Below, piece by piece: positions 37,105 to 48,159 of a stretch of 64,000 nucleotides of DNA (position 1 is its first letter; every line of letters begins with the position of its first letter). Below the pieces are notes generated by a model. The model ran no database searches. It had not been told where the DNA came from and worked only from the letters and a program-made list of their open reading frames with translations. The stretch is from Parietaria judaica (lineage: Eukaryota > Streptophyta > Magnoliopsida > Rosales > Urticaceae). The stretch is taken from assembly GCA_954871525.1 (NCBI GenBank), contig OX940861.1, forward strand, positions 12,942,842 to 13,006,841, given 5' to 3'. The position numbers and the translations under genes were made by a program.

Positions 37105-39587
37105 AAAATGTATGGTATAATTTCATATATGTAATAGTGTTGATATAAGCACGTGGTGAAGAAATGAATCGCTGTTAACTCAAGGAGACAGATTAAATCA
37201 AAGGTTTCAAATTATCAAATTTTCTTGTGCTTCATAGTTAATATATGTGTTTTTTTTTTAAATGGGGTGACACTATCGACTAAGGTTACAATGCACTATC
37301 GCATTACTAGATATATTCAGTGTAAGAACATGTGGAGTGGAATAACCACTCAGCCAAGCATGTTTGGTTATATTTATAGTAATATATATATATATATATA
37401 TTATTAACGTTGAGTACTTGGTACTTTAATTTACTAATTAGCAATTATGGTTTTGGAAAATTTGTTACATTGAAACTTATCATCATGCACATGCCCGATT
37501 TGGATCTTCCTTTTGTGGACTCTTGATATAGTACACTAGTTGACATATAGTACAAATAAAAAAATTAAATTAAAAACTTAAAAAATATATTAATAGTGTA
37601 CTCATTAAATGATATTCTCTATTTCGGTAAGTAAGAAAGAAAAATAGCTATTTTGTGCTAAATCGGCTTTTTAAAGCGTGACAGCTTGGTCACATATATT
37701 GTATGGTAGGGACACACATGCACGTAAAAAAGTATAGTGCATGTAATGATTTGAATTTCAGGTTTCGTGGGCATTGGCTTTGGCCCACAGTAGTTCCTGT
37801 GCACCTCCTATATGATTACTCTGATATTTTATTTTAATCAAAGAATGTATATGTTTCTTATGTTATTTTCCATTTAATTTAATTCTTATAACTATTGCAA
37901 CAAATATAGTATATGATAATTAATGGATTTCATGCATATAGAATTCGAGTGGGTGAGTGTATCTACCATGTCGTTTCTCTTTAGTTTGTAATTAACGAGC
38001 TATTTAAGGTCAATGTGCCCCACTTTGATGTATGATTAAGCATCATATATTACATACTTTTTAATTTGTAACCTACCATCGATGAAAAAATAATATTCCA
38101 ATAACATTCTCAAAAATATAATTTATATTTTTCTTCGGAAACTATTTTATATTTTGCTGCACGAAGAGAATGTTCACTGCAAGTGTCCCATTTCTCTTAT
38201 TCATTGTAGCATTACTAATTCTATCAATATCAAGCTTAATTAAGAGCCTGTTTCACGAAAATAGCCGAGGATTTAATTTTATGGATATGCCGATGGCTGT
38301 AAGGAAAATTAACGGATTCTTGTAAAAATAAAAACACAATTAAAGAATATTATAAATTTAAATTAAAAAAATATTCTTGTGGGGACGTGAGAATGAATGA
38401 ATTATGTAGAGATATATTGAAAAATTAAAAAAAAAATGAAATTCTAATGCGCATTTTAGTGGAAAAAATCACGAATAAATATATGTTTACCGTATTTGAG
38501 GCGGAACGGACTAGTTTGGGCAGGGGTTGAGTCTTATAAATTACCGCATGTTAAACACTGTTCTGTTATTACAGTTAAAACGTGACATTAACTCGTTTAC
38601 AGTTAAAAAACAGAATAAATTTACATTACTCTATAATCTTATAAATAAATTATTGATATTAAAAAGAGTTACATTAACCAGTAATTGATGTTGATATTCT
38701 TCCACTTGGAAAGGAATCATAAGTCAAACACACAGCCATGGCCTCCTCAACTTTTCTCAAACATTCTCGCGTCAAAAGATCAAGGCCACAGGTAGTAGTG
38801 GAAAGACTAAAGTGCCGATATTCCCGTACCCTTGTTTGAATTTTCCAGCTTACTTTCGGGAGGGGCAGTTTGGGTAGTTCGAGGTAAAAAAGAAGAATAA
38901 GAAGAAGGAAGAGGAGCCAAAAGTGCAATAAAGACTAAAGAAGAGAGAGAGGTGTGTAATAATGGCGATAGAGGAGAGAAACAGCAGAGAGCATTTAATG
39001 CAGACATGTCGGTATTGACTCCCTCACTAAATGCCACCATTAGCTTCTTGTGTAGATAGATGATGGGGTTTTTGTGACACAACGCCATTGTTGCTGTTCT
39101 TCGAGCTTCGATTCATTTTGGGGGTTTGTTTGGATGAAGCTCTTTTAATGGCGCTGAATTTGAACTGGGTTTCAACTTTGAAGCTGAATTAATGGAGGAA
39201 AGCTAAAGTTGGGGGTTTTCTCTGATCGCATTTAAAGGTACGTTTTTTTTTCTTTCTCTTTTCGTGTTCGCTCTCTCCCTCTCTTTAAGACTCGGTCTTC
39301 TCGATCTCACAGAAGTCTTTAATGGAAGGAATCTAGTTTTTTTCTTATATGTATATATTTTTTTATGTGTATCTATAGGTGTGTGTGGTAGTAAAGCTAT
39401 ATGCTTCTTCGACATGGGTTGCTAAAGTTTCAGAGTGAGTGAATCTCTTAAAGGCAGTTCGTTCAAAACCCAGAAACAGCGCTTTTGCTTTTCCAAGCTT
39501 CGTCGATTTTGAAAATTGAATCCGAGATTTTCAAAACCCAGAAATCGTTGTTGGGAGAGAGAGATAGAGAGAAAGAGAAAGAACTCG
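37105..39587. other. Intergenic DNA and 5' flank of the sulfurase-like gene
   Basis: Contains dispersed repeat copy B (37260-37345, similar to 9063-9250) and a short TA run near 37383-37400. From about 39080 the sequence becomes transcript-like: a donor-like AAAG|GTACGT at 39236-39241 and pyrimidine-rich tracts suggest a 5' UTR intron for the gene starting at 39588, but its acceptor is uncertain. Confidence 0.4.
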
Positions 39588-42263
39588 ATGCATCTCTCAC
39601 TATGGAAGCCCATATCTCACTGCGCCGCTTTGATACTGGAGAAGAAGACAAAGCGGAGAGGCGGGTCTGGAAATTCCGACGGCGCAAAGCGGAAGCCGTC
39701 GATTCTGCGGCAGTTGCAGGAGAATCGGCTGAGGGAGGCTCTCGAGGAAGCTTCCGAAGACGGGTGCCTGGCGAAATCGCAGGACATTGAATCGGAAGCG
39801 ACGGGCCAGGACGGGAGCGTTGTCGGGCGATCGAGGTCGCTCGCAAGGCTCCATGCGCAGAAGGAGTTCCTCCGCGCCACGGCTATGGCGGCGGACAGGT
39901 TCTTCTCCTCGGAGGACTCGATTTTGACTCTCCACGAGGCGTTCTCGAAGTTCCTGACAATGTACCCGAAGTTCCAATCCTCGGAGAAGATCGATTACCT
40001 GCGATCCGACGAGTACGATCATCTTGCTGAGTCTTTCGCTAAGGTGTGCCTCGATTATTGTGGTTTTGGTTTGTTTTCCAATCTTCAGACTCAGCAGCAC
40101 TGGGAATCGTCTGCGTTTTCTTTGTCGGAAATTACTGCGAATTTGAGCAACCATGCTTTGTATGGTGGTGCCGAAAAAGGCACAGTCGAGCACGACATCA
40201 AGGCTCGGATCATGGATTTCTTGAACATCCCGGAGAATGAGTACGGCCTTGTCTTCACCGTTAGCAGAGGGTCGGCTTTCAAGCTTCTCGCTGATTCTTA
40301 CCCGTTTCGGACGAACAAGAAACTGTTGACGATGTTCGATCACGAGAGCCAGTCGGTGAGCTGGATGGCTCAGAGCGCGAAGGAGAAAGGCGCCAAGGTT
40401 CAGAGCGCGTGGTTCAAGTGGCCGACGTTGAAGCTCTGCTCTAGAGAGTTGAGGAAGCAGATTACGAACAAGAAGAAGAGGAAGAAGGATTCTGCGACCG
40501 GACTCTTCGTTTTCCCGGTTCAGTCGAGAGTGACCGGAGCCAAGTACTCGTATCAGTGGATGGCTCTGGCTCAGCAGAACAACTGGCATGTGTTGCTCGA
40601 CGCTGGTTCGTTGGGTCCCAAAGACATGGATTCTCTCGGGTTGTCTCTCTTCCGTCCGGATTTCATTATCACCTCGTTTTACAGAGTGTTCGGAGCCGAC
40701 CCCACAGGATTTGGCTGTCTTCTGATAAAGAAATCAGTGATGGGAAGTCTGCAGAGTCAAGGCGGGCGCACTGGCTCTGGAATGGTGAGGATTGTCCCGG
40801 TTTTCCCGCAGTACCTCAGTGATTCCATGGAGGGCCTGGACGCCCTAGCGGGAATAGGAAACGATACAGTCAACGACAATAACGAAGAATCGTCACCGGA
40901 AACCCAAGTTGGCCCGCAGATGCCTGCCTTTTCTGGCGTGTTCACTTCCAACCAGGTTCGGGACGTGTTCGAGACCGAAATCGATCATGATAACAGCTCG
41001 GATAGGGACGGTGCGAGTACGATATTCGAGGAGGTGGATAACATCTCGGTTGGAGAAGTCATGAAGAGCCCGATCTTCAGCGAGGATGAGTCTTCGGATC
41101 ATTCTTTCTGGATCGACTTGGGCCAGAGTCCAATCGGGTCAGATAATTCTGGCCGTTCTGCGAAGCATTCCAAGACGAATTCGCCCCTGCCGCCTTCATG
41201 GTTCTCCCGCCGGAGAAAAGTTAAACATACGTCTCCGCAACCGACGACCGCGAAGGCTGCGAAGAGCCCGGTGCTTTCTTTTGACGCAGCAGTATTATCA
41301 GTTTCTCACGATGGTGACATCGCAAAGGGGATACCCGAAGAAGAGCAGTTCACAGCAACAGAAACAATATCCGGAAATGGCCGAGTATACGCCGGTGAGA
41401 TTGAGGAAGAACGAGAAATCGCCGGGCGCTCGACGCCGATGCATTCCGAGATGGGTCCCCAAATTTGCCGAGACACGAAAGAAAGCGCGATAAGGAGAGA
41501 AACGGAGGGTGAGTTCCGGCTACTGGGGAGACGAGAAACGACTGGACTCAGCGGCGGTCGGTTTTTTGGGTTGGAAGAGAGCGACCTAGGGAACTCATCG
41601 AGCCACGGTTTTGAGCCCGTGGCGGAGAACCTCGGTGATTCCGAGTCGTTGTTCAGTGACGACGACGACGGGTACGGCGACGAGCGGGAGCACGGGAGGA
41701 GGGAGCCTGAGATTATATGCCGGCACCTCGACCACATCAACATGCTGGGCCTCAACAAGACCACTCTTCGGCTCCGTTACCTCGTAAACTGGCTTGTGAC
41801 GTCGCTGCTACAGCTCCGGCTTCCGGGCCACTCCGAGGGGGACGTGGGCCCGCCTCTGGTCCAGATCTACGGGCCCAAGATCAAGTACGAAAGGGGCGCC
41901 TCGGTGGCGTTCAACATACGGGAGCAAGACGGGCTGATCCACCCAGAGATCGTCCACAAGCTCGCCGAGCGGAGTGGGATTTCGCTCGGCATCGGGATTC
42001 TCAGCCACGTGCGGGCCGTCGACGGCCCAATCGGCGATCTCCGAGACTCGTCTTTATGCAAACCGATGGGAGACTGTCGGAAAGACGGGAAGGGAAAAGG
42101 CGTCTTTTTTCGGGTCGAGGTGGTGACAGCGTCGCTCGGGTTTCTGACAAATTTTGAAGACGTCTATAGAATGTGGGCTTTTGTTGCCAAGTTTCTCGAC
42201 CCGTCTTTCGTCGACTTTGAAGACGACCAGCTTTCCACGGTAGCGGAGGAGTTAGAACTCTAA
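39588..42263 (+). CDS. Molybdenum-cofactor-sulfurase-like, aminotransferase-V-fold protein
   Basis: Intronless, 891 aa from the ATG chosen at 39588 ([14 protein letters not shown]). An in-frame ATG at 39516 would add 24 basic residues from a purine-rich leader and is less likely. Residues about 110-440 follow the class-V aminotransferase fold of molybdenum cofactor sulfurases, including LYGGAEKG and [20 protein letters not shown]. An acidic Ser-rich region (about 440-700) follows, then a conserved C-terminal block with [23 protein letters not shown]. In true sulfurases the PLP-binding Lys sits in SFYK..G.PTG. Here that position (residue 366) is Arg, and there is no MOSC domain. The protein is thus probably not a standard cofactor sulfurase, and its role is unknown. 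Similar plant proteins are known by annotation only. GC content is clearly above that of the flanks. Confidence 0.9.
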   Translation: MHLSLWKPISHCAALILEKKTKRRGGSGNSDGAKRKPSILRQLQENRLREALEEASEDGCLAKSQDIESEATGQDGSVVGRSRSLARLHAQKEFLRATAMAADRFFSSEDSILTLHEAFSKFLTMYPKFQSSEKIDYLRSDEYDHLAESFAKVCLDYCGFGLFSNLQTQQHWESSAFSLSEITANLSNHALYGGAEKGTVEHDIKARIMDFLNIPENEYGLVFTVSRGSAFKLLADSYPFRTNKKLLTMFDHESQSVSWMAQSAKEKGAKVQSAWFKWPTLKLCSRELRKQITNKKKRKKDSATGLFVFPVQSRVTGAKYSYQWMALAQQNNWHVLLDAGSLGPKDMDSLGLSLFRPDFIITSFYRVFGADPTGFGCLLIKKSVMGSLQSQGGRTGSGMVRIVPVFPQYLSDSMEGLDALAGIGNDTVNDNNEESSPETQVGPQMPAFSGVFTSNQVRDVFETEIDHDNSSDRDGASTIFEEVDNISVGEVMKSPIFSEDESSDHSFWIDLGQSPIGSDNSGRSAKHSKTNSPLPPSWFSRRRKVKHTSPQPTTAKAAKSPVLSFDAAVLSVSHDGDIAKGIPEEEQFTATETISGNGRVYAGEIEEEREIAGRSTPMHSEMGPQICRDTKESAIRRETEGEFRLLGRRETTGLSGGRFFGLEESDLGNSSSHGFEPVAENLGDSESLFSDDDDGYGDEREHGRREPEIICRHLDHINMLGLNKTTLRLRYLVNWLVTSLLQLRLPGHSEGDVGPPLVQIYGPKIKYERGASVAFNIREQDGLIHPEIVHKLAERSGISLGIGILSHVRAVDGPIGDLRDSSLCKPMGDCRKDGKGKGVFFRVEVVTASLGFLTNFEDVYRMWAFVAKFLDPSFVDFEDDQLSTVAEELEL

Positions 42264-42790
42264 ACTATAGAAATCTTATGCGAGGGTTTGATTTATTTGT
42301 TTATTCTTGTTTCTTGTCATCTTTGAATCTTCTTTTGGGGAGTTTTCATGTAGAGTTTGCATTAATAGTAAAATCATATATCAGTTCAGGAATTTATATT
42401 TGATATATTAATCTTAAGAGAATCAAAGATTGGTATATTATATTTGATTATTTAGCAATGAAAAATGATTAGTCCAAGCACAAAATAGACTATTATATAT
42501 CTATTTGGTTGGTACTGCTATGAATGAAGACAAAATATGAACCTTATTATAGGTGACATTGTTTGTTGTCCTAACAGGCTAACACAAAGGACAATAGTGG
42601 CCGAGTTTTCTTGAAGTATATCAACGAGGCATATTTATAAGAAAATTAAATTAAAAAAAAAAGGTTTGTATCAGTATAAATATTAGCTTTGAAAATATCT
42701 ACTGTATACTCTAGCCTTCTTTAAATTTTATCCGCTTGTTAAAGTTTGGTCCGGTACTAAAAAAAACTAAATAACATGTTCATTTTTTTT
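42264..42790. other. 3' flank of the sulfurase-like gene
   Basis: AT-rich region without further coding sequence. It should hold the polyadenylation site of the preceding gene, but no single signal stands out. Confidence 0.5.
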
Positions 42791-43255
42791 TCTGACGGCA
42801 AAAATACTCAAAGTTTGGTCAACGAACCCCTCGTGTATCCAAAGTTTAAAAGCGATGGCAAAAATATCCAAAGTCACATTTGGGGAGTTGACCACTCCAA
42901 TCTTGTAACCCCGTTAACTTACCCGTTAACTCTGGCCACGTGGATAAATCTGTTTTGTTAAGTATAGTCATTAGGGGCTTAATTAGTTGTGTTAATAGTA
43001 TTAATTAAGGGTTTAATTCGTTATTTTGTCGTAAACGAGGCTGATGTAGGCTTGTCCACATGGCAAAAATTGTTATGTCAGCAACCCACGTTTGTCCACG
43101 TGACAAGAGTTAACGGGTAAGTTAACGGTGTTACGAGAATAGAGTGGTCAACTCCTTAATTGCGACTTTGGGTATTTTTGCCACCAGTTTTAAATTTTAG
43201 GTACACGAGGGTTTTTTTTTTACCAAACTTTGAGTATTTTCATGGTCATTAACTC
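42791..43255. mobile_element. Fold-back Mutator-like MITE, family 1, copy B
   Basis: Same arms as the copies at 34450 and 43799, starting CTGACGGCAAAAATACTC and ending GGTCATTAACTC, with CACGTGGC-type sequence toward the centre. The outermost bases have decayed and the flanks are T runs, so the target duplication is unclear. Confidence 0.75.
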
Positions 43256-43734
43256 TTTTTTAAATAATATGTGTTCAATGTTGAATGACACATTTAAAAT
43301 CGTGTTATATGGATTACAAATGTAGATAAAATTTTGGAGAGAACTAAAATATAGTAGATACTATTGGCCAAGTTTACATATATGTAAAGGGGGCCAAGGG
43401 CGGACCTACGGCAAAGGCCGGAGGGGTCGCGGCCACCCCCAAGTTTTCCGAGTTAGTGCACTTTGATCATGAGGTGGTTGTTTTCTGTTCTTAAACTAGC
43501 TTAGCGCCCCCCCTTCTTCTGCGACACAAACGACCGACGACCGTCATTTTTTCTCAAGCTTTTCGTACTCTCTGTTTTAATAGAGTTGGTGAAGAAGAAG
43601 AAGATGAATGCAATGTGATTAAGGTTTCGTTGGGTTGAGTTAAATGGTAAATGTGGTGGGTTGAGTTAAAAGTAAACTCAGTGATATGACATAAAGAAAA
43701 CTTGGGCAATGTGTCCTTTTAACTCTTTATAATA

Positions 43735-43767
<33 letters not shown>

Positions 43768-43798
43768 CACATTCACTCATTCTTAATATAATTTTTTT

Positions 43799-44268
43799 GG
43801 GTTAATGACGGCAAAAATACGCAAAGTTTGGTCAAAGAACCCCTCGTGTACTTAAAGTTTAAAAGTGGTGGCAAAAATACCCAAAGTCGCATTTAGAGAG
43901 TTGACCACTCCATTCTCGTAACGCCGTTAACTTACCGGTTAACTCTGGCCACGTGGACAAATTTGTTTTGTTAAGTGTAATCATTAGGGGTTCAATTAGT
44001 TGTATTAAATAGTGTTTATTAGGGGGTTTAATTCGTTGTTTTGTCATAAACGAGGCTGATTTGGGCTCATCCATGTGGCAAAAATTGTTATGTCAGCAAC
44101 CCACGTTTGTCCGCGTGGCCATAGTTAACGGGTAAGTTAACAGCGTTACGAGAATGGACTGGTCAACTCCCCAAATGCGACTTTGGGTATTTTTACCATC
44201 ACTTTTAAACTTTGGGTACACGAGGGGTTCTTTGACCAAGCTTTGGGTATTTTTGACGTCATTAACCC
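43799..44268. mobile_element. Fold-back Mutator-like MITE, family 1, copy C
   Basis: Begins GGGTTAATGACGGCAAAAA and ends GACGTCATTAACCC, with inverted arms of about 170-180 bp. The flanks are AATTTTTTT and TATTTTTTT, an 8-of-9 match consistent with a 9-bp target duplication. It lies inside the GGCGGA-ended element and so inserted later. Confidence 0.8.
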
Positions 44269-44324
44269 TATTTTTTTAAGGACACATTCTTAATATACTT
44301 ATTTTCATGCACTTAGACGCGCAA

Positions 44325-44396
<72 letters not shown>
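44325..44396. repeat. Compound (CA)n(TA)n microsatellite
   Basis: A CA run (44325-44340) passes directly into a pure TA run to about 44396. Confidence 0.95.
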
Positions 44397-44398
<2 letters not shown>

Positions 44399-44532
44399 TA
44401 GTAATAGAAGATCAAATCAATAGCAATTTTGTCGAAGTAAAAATATGTGTTTATATTCTTTTAAAAGAATCTATAGATATTCAAGGAAATAGATGCACTT
44501 AACATGAATAAAAAACTTAATTGAATGTGCAA

Positions 44533-44645
44533 CTTTTTAATTAGTGTACTAGTTTTAATGTATCAAATAGATGCACTTAACATGAATAAAAAACTTAATT
44601 GAATGTGCAACTTTTTAATTAGTGTACTAGTTTTAATGTATCAAA
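44533..44645. repeat. Short direct duplication
   Basis: The segment starting AATTAGTGTACTAGTTTTAA and the preceding GATGCACTTAACATGAATAA occur twice in succession with a period of 81 bp (about 44490-44570 and 44571-44645), almost identical. Confidence 0.7.
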
Positions 44646-44829
44646 TAACATTATGTAAATACTTAATTTTAAATTTTGTTATATCTATTCCGTATATTTT
44701 AATAATTCTTCAATATTTTTATCATAAGTTTTTAAAAATAAAAAATATATACATATAATGTTCTGTAAAAAAAAAAATCAGCCCCCCTTCTAAGAAATCC
44801 TGGTTCCGCCATTGAAGGAGGGGCACTAT

Positions 44830-44907
44830 TTTAAGTTTCATGGGGTTCGAACCCATGACCTCTTTCAATGGAGGTGTAGTGGTGTTACCACTGGGCCAAA
44901 CAAACTT
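44830..44907 (-). repeat. tRNA-like (SINE-like) pol III box sequence
   Basis: On the minus strand, TTGGCCCAGTGG fits an A box and GGGTTCGAACCCC fits a B box, about 40 bp apart, as in tRNA-derived SINE heads. The intervening sequence does not fold as a full tRNA by inspection, and no poly-A tail or target duplication is evident, so only the promoter-like part is called. Confidence 0.35.
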
Positions 44908-46346
44908 GATTAATTATTAGGTATTTATGGTACTTATAAATTCATTAAAAATTTATAAAATTGTTTTTTTTTACCTGTTGCATTTCGTAATTTTTGGGTG
45001 CATGCGGAAACAGATGGATCATGTTGATAGAGATTTTTATAATAGTCCTTTTAGAAGTTGATTAAGCTCGTGTAGTTTTCTTATAAAATTAAATTTTCAC
45101 GTAAAAATTCCGCGCAAGAAAAACGCGGAAGTTAGGGACCCATGAAAGAAGGCAAGTAGTTGAAGAAGTAGATCAGTCCGGTTTCAATAGTGAGTCACTA
45201 CTTAGCCATGTGGTTTTTTGACCTGTCCTTTTTCTATATTTATTTTCCCTCCACTCAAAAAAATCCTTGTCGTTTTTCTGGACCATTCCAACAAACTTAT
45301 AGCATAGATTATATTATAATATATAGATTGAAAGAAATAACTTTCTGGTTGAAACCTTGTTTGATCTTTTATAGTACTTGTCTCTGATATATAATACAGA
45401 CAAATATTAATAGAGACACATCTATGTCGTTTAATTTAACAACCTTCCTCACTCACAAGTCACAAGCCCATTCAAATTCATTATACTTTCTGTTTAAGTC
45501 TCCATATTTAGGATTCATAGGATTTTTCGTTCTTTCTTTTTTGAAACCATATTCGAGGAATATTTATTTGATTGATGTTTAAAGCTTATTTTATTATTGG
45601 GTCTAGGAGTTTGAAGTTATTTATTAAAGTTCTTGTTTATTATCATGTTTCAAAAACAAACAAAAAAAAACAAAAAACACTTGTTTTTTATTATAAATTG
45701 ATTGACATTGAAAAAGGCCAAGCGAGGAGTATCTTCGAAAAAAAGATTCACGGCATTAATTAATAAAGAGACTCGCCATTAAACTTTAAGATTTAGGCAT
45801 TGGAGATGAGGCTTTGTCGAGTTAGCATATCCAACAGAATGACATGATGATGGAGAGCAGAACGAAGACAGAATTTGCTCTAAGGATGACTGAAACGATG
45901 GATTAAAAAGGTGGTGCAATTATTCTTTTTCATCCGTCCGCGAAGAGTTGCTCCCCTTTAATATTTTTATAAACCTATTAAAAGAAAATTAAGAACGTGT
46001 GTTTTACAATCGCAAATGCCACATTAATTTTTTCTTTTTAAAAATATTTCAAAAAATTGAGAAAAAAGAATAATCGTTTGGAAGCGTTTTATATTTTCAT
46101 TTTGTGTTTGCGTTTTTAATTTTGCAAAATAACTTTATAAAAACATTTTGAAAATGTGGTTGGTTATTATTTTGTAACACTGTTTTTAGAAAAGAAAAAA
46201 TAGTGTTTGATTGTTATTTTTTATTTTTGTTAAATTGATTTTAAAAAAATAATTATAATTAATTGAAACTAATCAAATACACGTAAGTAAATAAATAAAA
46301 ATTACACCATATAAAAATTATATAATACAGCATGAGTCCAACATAA
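44908..46346. other. AT-rich intergenic DNA
   Basis: No gene or bounded repeat is supported. Small ORFs at 45190-45763 are low complexity. Confidence 0.6.
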
Positions 46347-46351
46347 TATAT

Positions 46352-46934
46352 TGTTGGGTTTTTCGATGACTTTTCTCAATCTCGGGTGCGGAAATCCCGG
46401 GATATCATCGAAATAATGATCTAGAATATATTCGAATATTAAGATAAGAGATTCGATACGTTACCAGACTTTTGGTACTTTTGCCAACAATACCAAAATA
46501 TGCCGATTTCTTCTCTGTTTGCGTGCTTGGGATCGGTGCGATTTGGATCGTGCTTCACAAGTGCAAAGCCTCTAGTTCGTTCACTACGTCACTGCGGGAA
46601 CGTCTCTAAGACCGGAAATCTCCTTGATTGACAGCTAGGTCTCTCTCGGTGATTGAACGGTAAACCGACGGGAACACGGGGAGAGAAAAATCATCCTCTG
46701 TATTGCTAGAGGAGGGGAGCGAATTTTCTTTCTCTTTGGAGGCAAGGATTTCGAATTTGTGAGCTCCATGTGGCTTAAATAGCCCACTGGTTTAATGAGT
46801 TCAGGCCTGTTAGGTTATAATTAATTAATTAATTAATTAATTACCGATTTCACAAATACCGCGCTCATTAAATGTGGTCGGGTCAGATCCGAAAAGTCAA
46901 ATAGACTTAAATCCTGATTCGGGCATTTCCTACA
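46352..46934 (-). repeat. 3' LTR of the copia element
   Basis: 583 bp, starting TGTTGGG and ending CCTACA as read on the plus strand. It keeps about 237 bp (near 46504-46767) that are missing from the partner at 55174-55519. A run of AATT repeats lies at about 46819-46843. Confidence 0.9.
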
Positions 46935-48159
46935 ATCTCCCACTTCCACGAATGTACCGGGATTGGATATCTCCTCTTGCACAATCATGCGTAGGCATGA
47001 CCACAAATGATGCTGGGATTGGATATACCTCTTGCATCACTATGACCATGTCTACCTTGTGTTTTGTCGTCGCATGAGAAATTTCTTTCTTTGCGAATTT
47101 ACCATCGTACTCCGCTTCTTCTGGCGAGTTCGGTGTGACTCCTTAGGATTCAACAGTGTTGGCCACAGAATAATTCTGTAAGAAGTGAGAGGTCTCTAGC
47201 TATACATCATTTCCCCCAATCTGCAAGAACATATCGATCCTTGGATTAAAGTTAATGACTTTAACCATTTGGTTTAAGCTCACTATTAACTTTTCTTAAT
47301 GTCTTTTTCCTAAAATATCTTTACGACTCGGAATTGGACATAGACCATGGTTTGGCACATCTGTTATGTCGAGTTCCTTTTTTCCTGAATTGGGATGAGA
47401 GTATTGAACAACCAAATTAAAACGTTTTTAATTTGTCCGTGGCCACAGATTTCTGATACTCTTATCCTTCAGGAGGCCCTGAGTGTATTTCCCTAAATTT
47501 ATTAGGCAGATGACGTTATCTTGAATATCCATTCCACTCTACAAAGTTTGGGACACAATTAACTGTAGTTTTTATAAATTCTGGGTTACCAGAAGCGTTT
47601 TACTACAATTAAAGTATGCCTCTTGCTAGGTAGTCAACTAATGGAGATTTTCAAACCTTGGAAAATCTTTACATCATTGCTCTAGAGATTTTAGTGTCCC
47701 CTTATTGTATAAGGTTTGTTTCCATGTAAATCTCTCGGAGTGTGAGTCACGTCCAACACTGCTAGTTTCTTAAAAACTAGTGCCTACATTGTTTGAGAAT
47801 ATCTTCAAGATATCAAGGACTCTTCCTTTTCTCAATAACAAGTACCAGTCAATTATGAAGTGTCACTTTTGTCCCTTGTTTTTCATTATGTGAGATTCTT
47901 CGACTGAGGACTGTTTTAGATAATCAATTCTGATTTCTAGGAACCTCAGTTCATTTGTAGATGTCAATGATTAAATAAACTTTAATATTGAAATGAACAT
48001 GAAAAGATGAAACTTGCCTTTATTGAAATTAAATTGTGCTCTAAACAAATAAAATAAAATTATTCGTTCCTGAACTTATAATAGTTCATGTTTAAATACA
48101 GACTACAACATTCTAAAGGTTTCGGATCCCTATAGATTCTGTATGATGTATGTGCTTTT

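Larger units (their letters stand above)
43396..44811. mobile_element. Putative element with GGCGGA ends, host of a nested MITE
   Basis: The left edge reads GGGCGGACCTACGG and the right edge, reverse-complemented, reads GGCGGAACCAGGATTT, like the element at 36357-37104. CCACCCCC and GCCCCCC tracts lie just inside. It encloses the MITE at 43799-44268, an ATT microsatellite (43736-43765) and a CA/TA microsatellite (44325-44396). No coding sequence was found and no clear target duplication. The class is unresolved. Confidence 0.4.

Noticed and set aside
39516..39587. 24-residue N-terminal extension of the sulfurase-like gene
   Set aside because: It translates a purine-rich (GAGA) leader into Arg/Lys/Glu. 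The family-like N-terminus begins at the ATG at 39588.
39600..40589. 329-codon minus-strand frame opposite the sulfurase-like gene
   Set aside because: It is the GC-rich antisense shadow of a well-supported plus-strand protein, with no family features of its own.
44830..44907. A true tRNA gene on the minus strand
   Set aside because: A- and B-box-like motifs are present, but a cloverleaf with paired acceptor stem is not evident. Kept only as a SINE-like sequence.
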